A stretch of DNA of 64,000 nucleotides from Hofstenia miamia (lineage: Eukaryota > Xenacoelomorpha > Acoela): assembly GCA_004352715.1 (NCBI GenBank), contig SCFE01000101.1, positions 884,905 to 948,904 of the forward strand, in the 5' to 3' direction. Made by a program: the position numbers and the translations under genes. The notes under the pieces were generated by a model, which was given only the letters and a program-made list of their open reading frames with translations, ran no database searches and was not told the origin of the DNA. Below are positions 35,880-48,355 of this stretch, piece after piece. Each line of letters opens with the position of its first letter. Positions within the stretch are counted from its first letter, which is position 1.

Positions 35880-37220
35880 CAACATAATAGTAACCTTAAG
35901 CCTAACTCCAAACCTAACTCTAACCATATTCCTAACCAAAGGTACGGGGTTAGTCCTAACCTTTACCCAAGCCATGCCCCAAATATTATATAGGAAGAAT
36001 ATGCAAATTTATTATTAATGTCGGTAGGTTTAAATATGAATTAAAAAATAATAGGATACTACTATTAATATACTTATTAGTGGCGTAACCACGTGGCTTT
36101 TGTTTGTTTAAAAAGCAATTATAACATTTGACAACGTTTATTCAATCAACACAGCGCTTTTCCCTCACATATTTTCACGTATTTAGTGTGTTTACATAAT
36201 TCAAAATGAATGTTTTCATTGAGTCGGCTCTATCATGATAAAGAACATGTTAGGTTTATGGTTTGAGGGCAAGATTAGGATTAGGGAAAAATTTAGCTTA
36301 GAGTTAAAGTTTTTCCCGGGGTTTTGCAAGTTTAAAATTTGAGAGCAATATTGGTCCTACAACCTTTTTATGCATACCAATCGAAAGCTCTAGTCTTGAT
36401 TTACATGAATCTGCAATAAAAAGGAGGTTACTCTGTAAATGCTTGAGAACGAGCCCCTCAAAAATGGTTTACATTGAACTGAAAAAAGTTATTTTTGACA
36501 AAATTTTATTTTGTTTTTTTTGCTTTTAAATAACTGGAAATGGCTCAAAAACCATTTTGGTGAAATAAATAAATTTTTTTTATTTTCCCATAGTAAATTT
36601 TTTGCGAATTTTGGGTTCCGCTGAGGAACCAATATTGGTCCCATACATTTGAAACGTATACCTTTCGAAAGTTCTACTCTTAATCTACTTGAATATGCTC
36701 TTTAAAGGTTAGGTTTTATCTTAAAAATGCTGAGTACTTCTGAAATTTTTCAAAGGGAAATTTTTTTAAAAAAAGTTATGATTTTTATATTTTTTCGATT
36801 TATATTGCATATATATATATATATGTGTAAATAGCATGGGAAAGTGTTTCTACCACATCCAAAATAATTTTTTCAGGCAATCCCTAATATTTATTTTTTT
36901 GAAATTTTGTTAGAGAAAAAGTGGATGTTCGCTCTTTGAAAAAGTGGACGCTTTTAACCTAATGATGAAAATTATCTCAAAAAATAATAGTTCTATGATC
37001 ATGAAACTTTGTCAGCAGGTGAAAGTTATTGCCTTTGTAATAGTCTTCTTAGCGACATGGGCCAACCCTGGTAAATTTTAAGAGAAAAAGCAAACCGTCC
37101 AGTTTTTTTTCGGTGACGTCCACTTTTTCTTTCGGAGGTCAAAGGTCAGTTAAAAAATTCACGGGGACAAAATTAAGTTGGGTTAGGGTTAAGGTTGGAG
37201 TTAGGGTTTGGGTTAGGCCT
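35880..37220. repeat. Repeat-rich intron segment with telomere-like motifs and a hAT-type terminus
   Basis: CCTAACYCYAAACCTAACTC-like repeats lie at 35894-35965, GGGTTAGGGTTAAGG at about 37180-37225, and GATTAGGATTAGGG near 36275. At 36062-36165, TTAGTGGCGTAACCACGTGG and the sequence following it match, inverted, 21894-21986. Two diverged direct repeats starting ATTGGTCC lie at about 36350 and 36633. TTTACATAATTCAAAATGAATG at about 36190 is shared with 58627. Confidence 0.65.
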
Positions 37221-37484
37221 ATAATTTATATATCGATAAACTATCGTATTTTTGCAACTATTTGAGTGGAGGTTAAGGTAAAAGTACCTCTCTTTTTTAG
37301 AAAAACATACGCTTTTTGTTTGTATTGAGAAATTATTAAAAAATTTAGATAGGTCTATATCAGTGGGCTTCTATTACAGATAATTTTCTAATCAAAACTA
37401 CAAGGTACTATTTCGAAGACGAAATTTGATTGTAATATATACATAAATTGTCATCACCTATAGAACTTTAAAGAAATTTTTTAG

Positions 37485-37739
37485 CTCCATCCCCGCCTAT
37501 AATTACTTTTGGTGACATTGACAGCAGTAGTATTTCCGTCGAAATTAGTGCAACATTAGGCTTCGATTCTTTTGAAGGATGCATCTATTTAGCAGATTCA
37601 GGTAACTGCACGTACGAAGCTGTTCCAGATTCTCATATATTTACGGCATTAACTGCTAGTGAAACCTATACAATCGAAGCGAGAACAATTTATGAATCCT
37701 TAATTGGTAAGGCGAATGTCACGACCCCAGTATACACAG
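37485..37739 (+). CDS. FN3-like domain exon
   Basis: Acceptor TTTTTTAG, donor ACAG|GTAGGA; 255 bp, phase 1-1. It reads APSPPIITFGDIDSSSISVE, FEGCIYLADSGNCTY (cysteines 9 apart), LTASETYTIEARTIYESLIG and TPVYTG. The intron directly downstream carries the nested transposons. Confidence 0.92.
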
Positions 37740-37939
37740 GTAGGAAGTTCAAATTATTTCTTTATTAATATGCTTGTGAAATTAGTTAAAGTCACAAACT
37801 TACCTACATTTAGTAACATTTTGGATTCACTTTGCTGTGCAATATACCCAGGGTTGTATGAAAATATATTTAAATATATTTTTTGCAAAAAATAAATATA
37901 TTTTTACGGCAATAAAAATAATAAATATATTTTCAGATA

Positions 37940-39562
37940 CAGAATTGGAAAAAATAATTCGGCCACCCATGATTTGTCATAAATATTTCTAAGAAATGGA
38001 CGCCAAGACTGTCATAAGATTTTTAAATTACATTTGGTGTTGCAGAAAGAGGAATTCATCAATTTTAAGACATAATTATAGCTGTATATTTTAAATCTCA
38101 AGGAGAAATGCTACAATGCTTGTGGTTACTTAATGTTTTCGTAGAAAAATGTATTCGGCCACTTCAGACTAAATCTGAGAATCTGTTAAAGGCTTCATTG
38201 GTTGAGCTTTTTCAGGCTATTTATATTGAAAATGTCGAGCAACAGTTTTTCTTCGCCATATATGATGCCTGGTTACGTACCTCTTGCCATCCGCGAGTTG
38301 ATTATCTCCAAACATTTGTAGGTGATGACACAACGTAATATAGTCCGACTGGTAGAGTGAGCACGAAGTACTGTCGGTGATATCATCAGACGTTTCACTT
38401 CTGAAAACATCATTGCTCCCAAGACAAAGTCCGGAAGGCCAAAAAAGACCTCTAAAAGCTCCCAATCAGCTCTTGTCTGCCTTTCAAAGCGAACTCCCAG
38501 GAAGACTTCAGAAGAACTTTGCAAGGAATGGGCTGATGATCACTTCGTGACTGCAAGAACTATGCGAAACATCCTGAAGTACTAAATTGGGTCTTTCGTG
38601 GCACCCAGAAAGCCATTCTTAACCTCAAAGCAAAGATTACGCCGGGTGAGGTGAGTCAATTTAATGAAAAACAATTCATCTGAACATTGGTCTAATATTA
38701 TATTTTCCGATGAGTCAATATTTGAGCTATGCTCATCAAAAAGAATGTTGATAGAGACCAAGTTTGCAGAAGTTCAGATTCTTGCCTCCATTTATTTGGG
38801 ACTCCATTAAGTATAGTGGGAAGTCTGTAATGGTATGGAGTGCAATATGGAAGTGTGGCCTTCGCAAGATTTTTCACATCACTAGTAATCTCCAAAGTTC
38901 TCAAAATGCTCGGATTTTAGAAAAGGAACTCTTGCCACTCTTTACAAGTGATTCAATACATCAGCAGGATGATGCTCCATGTCATACCTCAAAAGAAATG
39001 AAAAACTTCTTCCACAATAATGGGGTTGCTATCCTTGCTGACAGCCCTGGCCATTCTCGAGAACTTAACATCATCGAAAATATGTGGAAAGAAGTCAAAT
39101 ATCGAATTGAACAGCATACTCTTCACACTGAAGACGAGCTGTGGAGCGCAATAAAAAAAGAATTTTATGCAATTCCCAACAGCTTTATTGAAAGACTTTT
39201 TGCTTCAATCCCTGATCGCCTTGAAGCTGTTATACGCTCCAGGGGACACATTACAAATTTTGTTTTCTAAGTACTTTTTATTGCATCAATTATTAATTTA
39301 TGTATATCTTATTTTGAATTTACTTTTTTCGGATTTGCTCATTTGTTAAAATTTTGTCAGGTGGTTGAATACATTCTTCCAATAAAAGTTTATTAATTTT
39401 GATTAAAAATTAATAGGCAATTGTTACTCGGAGTATTTTATGGTATTAGACATACAGATTTTCCTTTCTCAATCAAAGTAACACTTATTTAAAATCTTAG
39501 GCAATTAATGTTCATTATTTATGCAAAATAGCAAGGTGGTCGAATACATATTTCCAGTACTG
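37940..39562 (+). mobile_element. Tc1-family transposon, complete ends, dead transposase
   Basis: Ends CAGAATTGGAAAAAATAATT and complement, with TA on each side (37938-37939, 39563-39564); length 1623 bp. A second, inner pair of the same binding-site-like motif lies about 200 bp inside each end (38143-38166 and 39356-39380; GGTGGTYGAATACAT at the right), the IR/DR arrangement of Tc1-like elements. Confidence 0.9.
38232..39270 (+). pseudogene. Tc1-type DDE transposase, inactivated
   Basis: The frame opens MSSNSFSSPYMMPGYVPLAI. Helix-turn-helix sequence follows (RSTVGDIIRRFTSENIIAPK, TKSGRPKKTS) but with TAG at about 38319 and a TGA shortly after. IIFSDESIFEL holds the first catalytic Asp near 38700. 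After a frameshift the C-terminal 168 codons (38764-39270) are open: YSGKSVMVWSAIW, IHQQDDAPCHTSKEM (second Asp) and NIIENMWKEV (Glu), so the DDE triad is still visible. Stops and a frameshift make it non-functional. Confidence 0.88.
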
Positions 39563-40277
39563 TATTTTTTGATATAATTTTATCGCTTTGGCTGACTTTA
39601 TGAGTGAAGTCAAGCTATGCGAAGCTAGTCTTGTTTCTTTAAATTCTTTAGCTGCTTTATAGAATATTATGCACAGGGTGTCGGTGCATATGCAAGCAGT
39701 GTGTAGCAGCACTGTACTGCACCGTTCACAATAATACACTCACGGTAGTTTTCACAAAACTAAAGTTATTGTCAGAAAAAAATAAACATATTTCATTGTT
39801 CACGCTGAAGAATAAATATATTTAAATATATTTATTCCCAATATATTTAAATAAAATATACTTTCATACAACCCTGAATATACCCTACTGACTAATCTTA
39901 GGATCAGATGTTATTAACAACTGTTAAATCGGGCCAAAAAAGACTTCCACAGTTGTATTTGCTTGTACTGGTACTTGAGCATTTAGGTTATATCGGTCAT
40001 TTACTTTTACTTATAACTTCAATGAAGAAATCTAAACAAAAATGTTACTATTGTTAAAATGCTTGTATTCAATTATTTTTATTTACATTACATCCCCCTT
40101 TGCTTTGTTGAAATTTACAATACCTATTATAATATTATTTTCGTTTTTGTTCAAAAATCATCTTAGAATAAAAATCATCTTTTTTAAAAGTATACTGCCA
40201 GATCCAGAACTTGTTGCTGATTAAAATGATATTTTAGTTTTTTTTCATACCACTATTGATGTAAATACTAAAGTGCA

Positions 40278-40968
40278 TAGGCGGCTCGTACGTTTAAGCA
40301 AGGCAAGCACTGCATGCCCAACAATTTTTTAATAAATGAATTTAGTTCTTAATTGCATGAATATGTATTTATAAAAATGTACAAATTGCTTTAAAATATA
40401 ACAACATTCAAAAATCAAGAAAGAATATGAATTGAATATAGAACATAATTCCTGATGTTCTTTAAAAATAATTAAATGATTGCGCCACGCAAGCAAATGC
40501 TGTACCTACACTCGCCCAAACGATAAATAGTTTACTTCAACTTACAAAGCAAGCAGTCTGGTCATTGCTTCATATTGAAATATTTCCGTTGTAAAAGACC
40601 CACGCGAAATACTTCTATGCTAGACAATAGCCCAAAAGTATACATGATATTTATTATTTAAATCAATGAGAAACATTTCTATGTTCAAACACTACTGGAA
40701 ACAGAAATATACTTGAGCTTGAGCGAGGGATTTTTTCCTCACAGATTCCTTGTACAATATTTTTAAATATAAAACGGCAGCCATTGCCATTTGTTTTTCC
40801 TTTACAGACTTTAGAAAATTTAGAACTGCAACACTAATGTTATTTCTAATATAATATTGCAGATATCTTTCTGAAAAAAAATAAATTTTTCATGGTTTAT
40901 TATCTACACTAATTTGGTTACATAAAAATATTTGCTTGCCTAAGTTTTGCATGCAAGAGCCGCCCCTA
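40278..40968. mobile_element. hAT-like MITE
   Basis: TAGGCGGCTCGTACG at 40278 pairs with GCAAGAGCCGCCCCTA ending at 40968, and AAGGCAAGC / GCTTGCCT subterminal motifs match too. No transposase. A clear 8-bp duplication was not found. Confidence 0.6.
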
Positions 40969-40970
40969 CC

Positions 40971-41030
40971 ATGGATCTCTGCAATGTTTACATTTGTGTA
41001 TACACAAATGTAAACATCGCAGAAATCCAT
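40971..41030. repeat. 60-bp near-perfect palindrome
   Basis: ATGGATCTCTGCAATGTTTA is mirrored by its near complement at the other end. The centre CATTTGTGTATACACAAATG is a perfect palindrome around GTATAC. It starts two bases after the end of the neighbouring MITE. Confidence 0.85.
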
Positions 41031-43253
41031 GCCACTGCTAAAGAGCCAAATTAATAAAGCGCTCAGGTGTATTCTCTTTTTTGAACGCTCATTTAACAGT
41101 TCTTAAATACGAGTTGCATAAATTTATACTTATTTACTACTAATGTTTGAAATTCTCTAAGAAAGCAAAAAAATATTAAAATAGCCTTTTAAAAAGTTTA
41201 TTATTTCTATGCTTTTCAAATCTAAGCTTTAAATTATTTATATTTTATTAAGTGAGAAAATCATTTTTACAAATAATAAAATATATTGAAAAGGTGAGTT
41301 GCAAAAAATGGGATAGGAATGACTCACCTAAAGGCCAGGGTTGAATTTATAGCTGCACATGCAACACAGAAGCATTTGAAGAGGCCATGATAACAATTTA
41401 GTATTGATTTTCTTTTCCCTTGCTCCAATTCATTAAGATCAAGGACTCCTTGCTGATCCAAATTCAAGCTTCAGAATGCAAAATACCCTCTTATAAATTG
41501 CAGTAGAGCATTCCAGTATAAAACTGACGACATTGCCTTAGCCTTATTCTACTTGCAGTTTTCTTGATGAAACTTGGTGCTTTTTTCTAAAAATTACTGG
41601 ACATTCTCAGTCCTGTAGAAATCTTCTAAATATCACCTTATTTTTTGTATGGCATTGTTTTACAACCGGGAGTATGGACTTCCAATTTTTGCAAAATTCT
41701 ATTATTATTGTCAGTTTGAAAAAAGTAAACAAAATACGTCAGTAAACTAAGTATGATAAGTTCAGGTGATCTTTCATTTTAGTGAATTGAATTATTTTAA
41801 ACTGCAAAAACCAATATTATGTACATTTTAAAAAAATCTCTAAATTTTCAGATTTGATAATAATGCTGCCACCGCATTTGTGAATGTTTTAATTTGATGG
41901 TCCTGATATGAAGAAAAATTGCGCAAAACTTCGTTTTTGTATCACAATCCAATCTCCTCGGTTCTCAAGCCTAAGGTTGCGGAAAAAACCCAGGTAGAAT
42001 AGGGTTACCAACATCTGCAAAATAGATAAGTAAGGCTTCTCTATATGAACATTGGAGCTAGTAATGGTTCTTTTCCAACTCAGTTTTGATTCTTGAAGAA
42101 TATGCTTCTTAGCAACACTTAGATTTTTTTGATTTATGTTTGGGGTGCAAAGTGCAATGCACTTTCTGGCAACCAATGGCTACGGCCCTGTCCCACATCC
42201 AGCCAAAACAGGGACATTTATGAAATGTAAGGGGTCATTTACCGATTGCTGTTTCATTTTGACAGACGTATCGTGTGTTGTCTGTTATGCTGACGTCACG
42301 GTTACAATGTGTGAAAATTACGCCGATATGGCATTTACAACAGGTGCAGATAAGTTGAATATGATGTCGTAAGTTTAAAGCATGTTTACTGTAAATAACT
42401 GGAAAACGAATAAAATGGGCACGAGTGTTAGTCCCCCGCCACGTTCTAGCATGCGACGTAATGACCCATATATAGAATTATCAGGTCACACTTGATAGCC
42501 TTTGTTCGCCGAGGACGCAATGGCGCTTCCTAGAATGATAATACTGAGGAAGATAATATTATTAACACATTCTGTGTTATTGAAAAAATTTAAATCATTC
42601 ACTGCCAACTATGGCGCAGAAGATTATATGTACGTCTTAGGTCATAAGGGTTAATAAATGCTATATTTCAATATCAGACCTAGAATTCGATATCCAAACC
42701 CCTCTAATCTTCTAAAATATACTTACTAAACCCAATCCGACACGAAAATTTATACCACCAGATTTCGATCTAAACATTATTTAAGTGAAGTTAATAATTT
42801 TTACATTTTAATCCGTGTATTTACATTTCGAAAACTAACATACTAAGTTATCAAAATATTACAAAATTATGATAAGAGCAAAAATTTGTCTTAAAAGTGC
42901 ATACGTTAATTAATTTTATCAATAAACAATTATACCCGTAGCAGAAATCATCCCGACTTGAAAATTTTCTATACTACCCCAACCCAACTCGCACTAACAG
43001 AACCTGCTAAATGAGATCAGTTTAATTACAATGCCAAATACCACTCTGGTATTTATCTACCTTCAACTTTGAAGTAGTTGCATTAGCTGCTGATCTTCAC
43101 GCGTACTCAGTACAAAATTGCATCTGTAGTTTGGAAATGCCTGAATGGTTTTACACCGAATTATATCCCAGATGCCTATTTACCATTAGCTCATTGAATC
43201 ATGATAGCTTGTCTGATTCTGCTACTATGTTACTTTATCTATCAATCGCTTAG
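41031..43253. other. Long spacer, no confident gene
   Basis: Two overlapping frames at 41889-42176 (minus) and 42136-42372 (plus) are open but unrecognised. A GC-richer, repeat-like patch lies at 42415-42650. Confidence 0.4.
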
Positions 43254-43619
43254 ATAGGTCGACGGTTTATTTAATTCGGAATCAGTTTGGTTCGGTTCAA
43301 CTTTGAGAAAAAAACCGCGGTTCGGATCATGGTTCGGTTTACGTCGGCAAAATCGTATTAAAGGGAGCTTAATTGACAGCTGGTGTACGTGTGAAACGGG
43401 CGACTAAAAGCTGCAATTATTGCTCAATGGTTAACACTAGCTGTGGTCATGTGGTGATTTGCACAGTAGAGAAATGATTGATTCAGCGAGCTATGTGCTA
43501 CGCGTAAGGTCAATAATCACCAGTAATTAAAAACCGTATAAAACCGGGGAGCCTGGTTTGGTTTCAGATTGCACCAAAACCGCGGTTTCAGATCACAGTT
43601 CGGTTAATCATCAACCTAT
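43254..43619. mobile_element. Probable MITE with CCGCGGTT-rich arms
   Basis: ATAGGTCGACGGTTTA at the left and the complement of TAATCATCAACCTAT at the right match at most positions. GGTTCGG and AACCGCGGTT words recur on both sides of an AT-rich centre. About 366 bp, no coding. Confidence 0.5.
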
Positions 43620-43944
43620 GCTCTCGCTAGAGCTTGAACGCTTATTTGTAGCAGTATTCCGGCTTTAACTAAAGATTTGCCTCTTCAGTTGTGCATTTAT
43701 TTAAGAGAGGTGGATATTCTTGGCCGCTGAGAAGCGATTTTGGTTTATAGTGGAGTATAAATACACACTAACAATTATTAGGTTTGGGAGACCTTTTATA
43801 ATTTGAATTAGTACTTAATAAAATCAATTAAATGAACTATACACATTAAAACAATCATTATCATTATTTATCGTTAGTTTTTTCTTTTTCATTTGAATTT
43901 TATGCTTCTAATTTACATATTAAGTCTCAACTAGAGATATTTAG

Positions 43945-44199
43945 CGCCATCAGCACCATTGTTAACTATTGGTACTAGAACAAAAGACAGCATTTATATA
44001 GAATTCAGTCAAGCTTCAGAAACTGAGTCATTTGAAGTGTGCATACACGAAACTGGAGGTGGAGCATGCGTATATGAAACTAAAGCAAGTCCACAAACAT
44101 TGAGTTCTTTAACTGCAAGTACAGCCTACACAATATCAGTTAGAGCTATTTTCAAAGATTTACCTAGTGCGTCGGTTGACAATGCTTTTACATACACAG
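43945..44199 (+). CDS. FN3-like domain exon
   Basis: Acceptor ATATTTAG, donor ACAG|GTAAGT (the strongest donor in the set); 255 bp, phase 1-1. It reads APSAPLLTIGTRTKDSIYIE, FEVCIHETGGGACVY (cysteines 9 apart), LTASTAYTISVRAIFKDLPS and TYTG. The module keeps the framework but differs at many surface positions. Confidence 0.92.
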
Positions 44200-45015
44200 G
44201 TAAGTAACATTATTACATAAACTAGGATTATTATATTATTTGACTTTCTTAAATACAAGTAAAAACTTCTGCAAAAATAAGAGAATGTTTTTTAAATTGT
44301 ACATTGGAAACACTATAAATTCTTATATTTATTGTTAACTCTAGAAATGTCATTGAGATTTTGGATTGTGAGTGACTAAGCTTTCACAGCTAAGTTAAGC
44401 AAAAGTGCAAGCCAGTTAACCCATTTTTTAAAGGAAATTTAACCACATGAAGTTTTACTTATTATCGTTGTATTTAATAAAATTTAGATAAAAACGAGTT
44501 TTTACATATAATTAACTACATTAGTTAATCAAATGTTAACAGGAGATTTACAAACAAAATTGCAAACTTCCAATTGGTATTACTCTACAAATTTGACAAT
44601 GAAAAATATATTTTTGTTGACTTCAAGAAAATGCAAACGAGTTGAATTAGGGGAGAATGTAAAGTACTCATTAGGCAGCATCATTTTATAGAACAGTTAA
44701 TGCTGTATTGAAAAGTTATAAATCCTTATCTACTCATTTTCAGTATTATTTTTAATGTTAAACAACATAGAAAGTAATTTTTTAAGAGTTAATAAAAATG
44801 CTACTTAAAGACTGGCACAAGAGTTGCAAAAACAATCTACAACTTATGTAGCTACCGAACAGCCCTTTAAATGCTCTCCAATGCTTTCGAGAAATTTAAG
44901 CTAGACGTTTAGGGAGTTATTATATTTCTTTAATTAGTGTGTATGCTGAACTTCAGGGTATTCATTTGACTTTTTAACCAAGTTTGAATTATGCCAACAT
45001 TAATTGACAAATTAG
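44200..45015. other. Intron sequence, no gene seen
   Basis: AT-rich with no recognisable structure. Confidence 0.4.
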
Positions 45016-45048
45016 TTTTCTTATGGAAAACTGTCAAAACATACGTTG

Positions 45049-45222
45049 TTGATCAAGTTTAGGATATATAACCAGAACAATGGCCTACAGATGCTGCAAC
45101 CACTCCATGGCTTAATGGAGAAAGTAAAATTTCATCATGGTGTAAAAAATTTCACATTAACTCAAATGGGATTATCGCTTCTTTTGAAGATGTACTCAAG
45201 TTCATCAATGATCTACTTTGAA
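45049..45222 (+). pseudogene. Short protein-like remnant, unidentified transposon
   Basis: One frame reads EQWPTDAATTPWLNGESKIS, SWCKKFHINSNGIIASFEDV, LKFINDLL before TGA. It resembles the tail of a transposon-borne protein, but I cannot name the family. Confidence 0.35.
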
Positions 45223-45398
45223 ATTGATTGCTCCAGGTTATCTCAATAAAATTTGCTGAAGCAGAAATATGATTATCTCAATTGAATTAAATTCACACAT
45301 CTCTAAGAAGTGATTTATTAATTTTAAATGTATCGGCCTTGTTGCAGATGACCATAAATGCCCTCTACCTCATCAAGTTAATCTGAACATCACAACTN

Positions 45399-46703
45399 AT
45401 GGTAATCATCATTGTCTATTGTTAGAGTTTTCTCCAGTTGGTCTTCATCCTATATTGTGATTGCATTTATGCTCTTATTGGTGTGTCTTGCTTAAGGTGT
45501 ACAATACTGCCTGTACAGTTCATGATGAGTACCATGCCAATTTGTTTGTTTACCACACATAAGTTCACTGGTATCATTACTCTCCTATTGATTATTCCTA
45601 TTTGATCATGTATCATTATATTATTTCTGTTATTGTCTGTTATCTTGATCAAATGGTATTTCTATTGGTTGGAAACAGTTGCACATTTCCCTTCAGTTTG
45701 AAACTGACTGTTTCTTTAGGTTTGAACTTGTTTGAAGTTGATAACAATTCTTCCTGAACTTTGATAGTTTGGATTTGGAAGTTGTGGCATTTTTTGAAAA
45801 TCACTCACCAAAATTGTTTTGTATGGCAGTGAGTTTCTCTATGTGTTGATTACCATCAGAGTGTGTAGAAAGACTGTAACTTTAATCCTTAGATAAACTT
45901 TCTCTAGACTCCCTTTTGTATCCATATAATCTGATGCATTAGTAGGTCTGTGTTTTGCTTTTCCTATTGACTCTCATTCATAACCCAGTTTGTTTGCACT
46001 CATTTGTGATCACTGATACTACAGCACCCATATTGACAGAGACTTTCAATACTGCCCTATTGTGGATAGTATATTGGCCTCCAACAGGTCTGTCAATAGC
46101 AAGATGAGTGTTTGGTTTATAGTTTGACTGCTCTTCTTCATCCATGACTATTTCTGTTAACACTTCTAGTTCCTCCAATTTGGATAGGTCATCCTCATTA
46201 TAGAAGCATTCAACATCCTATATTACATTTATTTGTCTGTAGCATTATTCCTTTTGGAGGCTTTTCAGCCTGCATTTGTGGCATTGTGTATAAGTTTTTC
46301 ATAATGTTTTTATAGTTCTGTCTTTAGCTTTTATTCTTATTATTCATGGCATGATATTCTTGTCTTAAGTTTTCACCTCAGCTATCTCTATTTTCACTGT
46401 AGAGTTCTTCTGTATCATCCTCAGATTTCTTGCTATCAATTATTCTTTGATCAAGTTTTTGTTTTCAAACTTGATGCTTAGTGACAATGCTTTGCTTATC
46501 AGTGTTTCTAAGGGTTTTGCATGTCACCTTTTAGTTCAAATGCATGTTTTAGATCATCTGGTAGTCCTTTAGAAATATGTGAAAAAATGTCATACTTGCT
46601 AAAGGAGCTCAGTTTCAGCATCTGCTCCACCTGCTGCANTTCTGTCCGCATTTTTACAGATTCTTCAAAACGAACTAGTGTTGTTTCCTTACTTATGATT
46701 TAA
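45399..46703 (-). pseudogene. LTR-retrotransposon gag-protease remnant
   Basis: On the minus strand, 46703-46521 reads VEQMLKLSSFSKYDIFSHIS, KGLPDDLKHAFELKGD, a Gag-like helical segment. Further along, 46178-45978 gives VSVNMGAVVSVITNECKQTG, which aligns with the retropepsin motif VDTGA(A/S)VS(V/I)I but has Asn for the catalytic Asp. Linker sequence follows to about 45467. Single N joins at 45398 and 46639 bound or cut it. Ty3/gypsy-like is the best guess. No LTRs were seen. Confidence 0.6.
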
Positions 46704-46924
46704 TACGTATTATATTTATGGTAATTTTAAGCCTATTAAATATTTCTTCATGTATATTTCCATTATGCCCTATATTAAGTTTTGAATACTACAAACAGTT
46801 CCAATCATTTTCACTACAATATTGTATGAACGTATAGGGTAGATAATTTTCTTGAAATGGCATAAATATTTATATCTCCTTTATTTGGTGGAGCTTTCGG
46901 ATTTTGAATATATAAGTAGAAATA

Positions 46925-48355
46925 TAGACTAGAATCCCATGCCACATGACTTTTTGACCTTGGTGGGCATATCTGGCGTGACTATGATGCAATGGTGGAC
47001 TTTGACCATCTGGTGTTGTAAGGTTGTCTATCTCTGACGTCGTTGAAATACATATTGTTCAAAATGCAACCATTTTTTATACTTTTATACACATTAAATA
47101 ATCATTGAAATTCTTTCTATAAGCAAAAAAGTTCACGTTTCGGGTAAAAGATTGAATCAAATATTTCAAGTAAAAATAATTAAAATAAAATATATACATG
47201 CTTCCACAGACGCATACTCTTGCCATACAGAGAAAACGAACATTTATAAATAATAAATATATTTACAAAGAAAACTTAAAAATGCACTAATAAATGATGA
47301 TAAGGATCATATATGATTCATCTACAGTTCAATAAATATTAACAATATTCGTCATAACTTTATGTTGGGATGGGAATGCTGTAGGAAACATACGCAATGT
47401 GTATTCGCACGTTATGAATTTCTCACAATAGTATCTAAATTAATAATTAATAAACAATTCAAACGAGGTGACGTTCTCAGCAGAGAACATATGACAATTA
47501 AAAGGTTAAACAAATGCAGTTAAAAATGTGTATTAACAAACAAACGACGTTTTTATTTATGATGAAGTATATAATTAATTTAAAATCGAATGGTAAACTT
47601 GCAGTAATTCGTTAAAATAAAATTGATTGGGTTTTAAAAGAAATATTTGTAAAATTAACTAGAAATAATATTGCAAATAGCGTTAAGAATCAAAACAATA
47701 TGAAATTTAATTATAAAAATAGCTCACTATAAAGTTGGAAATCTTTCAGCGTATATCTCATTTTTTCAGCAAAGTGAAGCTCGATTATACCGGCTGTGTA
47801 TATTCATACGTTACAAAGTTGCACTATTTCACAGACAATGTTAACATTACATAATTTTCTATCTATATCCCATTGCTCAAATGTCAAATGTATTGAAACG
47901 TAAAGATTAATATCTAGCAAATCAATAACCTAGCTATCTCAAACTATATAAACATGGAATTTTAAATATGGACAATATGTACAAATAACTAGTTAAACTA
48001 GTAAACACGAAAACAGTGAGCTTGCCGATACCAAGAAACAAGTACCTGCCGCCACAATATATTTTATTTTAAGAATTATTTTTACTTGGAAATATTTATC
48101 GATTCAACTTGAACTTTTTGCATATAGAAAGAATTTCAATGGTTTTAAAAATTGATTATTTAATTTGCATAAAAAATTGTTACATTTTGAAAAATAGATT
48201 GCAAATTAATTTTGTTTGTCAAAAAAAACAGAATATATTCTAATAACGGCAGAGATGGACAACCTGACACCGCCAGACAATCAAGGTCCACAAATACATC
48301 CTAGTCACGCCAGATATGCCCACCAAGGTCAAAAGGTCAAATGTGGCAATGGCTT
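46925..48355. repeat. Long inverted repeat pair, possible foldback or MULE-like element
   Basis: 46925-47045 (containing TTGACCTTGGTGGGCATATC and TCTGGCGTGAC) is inverted at about 48244-48355 with moderate divergence. The 1.2 kb between is AT-rich and has no reading frame of note. The arms are over 100 bp, longer than for the MITEs here. No target duplication is obvious. Confidence 0.7.

Larger units (their letters stand above)
37849..39876. mobile_element. hAT-type MITE interrupted by a Tc1 element
   Basis: CAGGGTTGTATGAAA at 37849 and its complement TTTCATACAACCCTG ending at 39876 are terminal inverted repeats, flanked by an exact 8-bp duplication AATATACC (37841-37848, 39877-39884). Subterminal sequence is rich in ATATATTTAAATA. 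Without the Tc1 insert it would be about 405 bp and non-coding. Confidence 0.9.

Noticed and set aside
42136-42372. 78-codon cysteine-containing plus-strand frame
   Set aside because: No regular Cys spacing or known domain, and it overlaps an equally open antisense frame.
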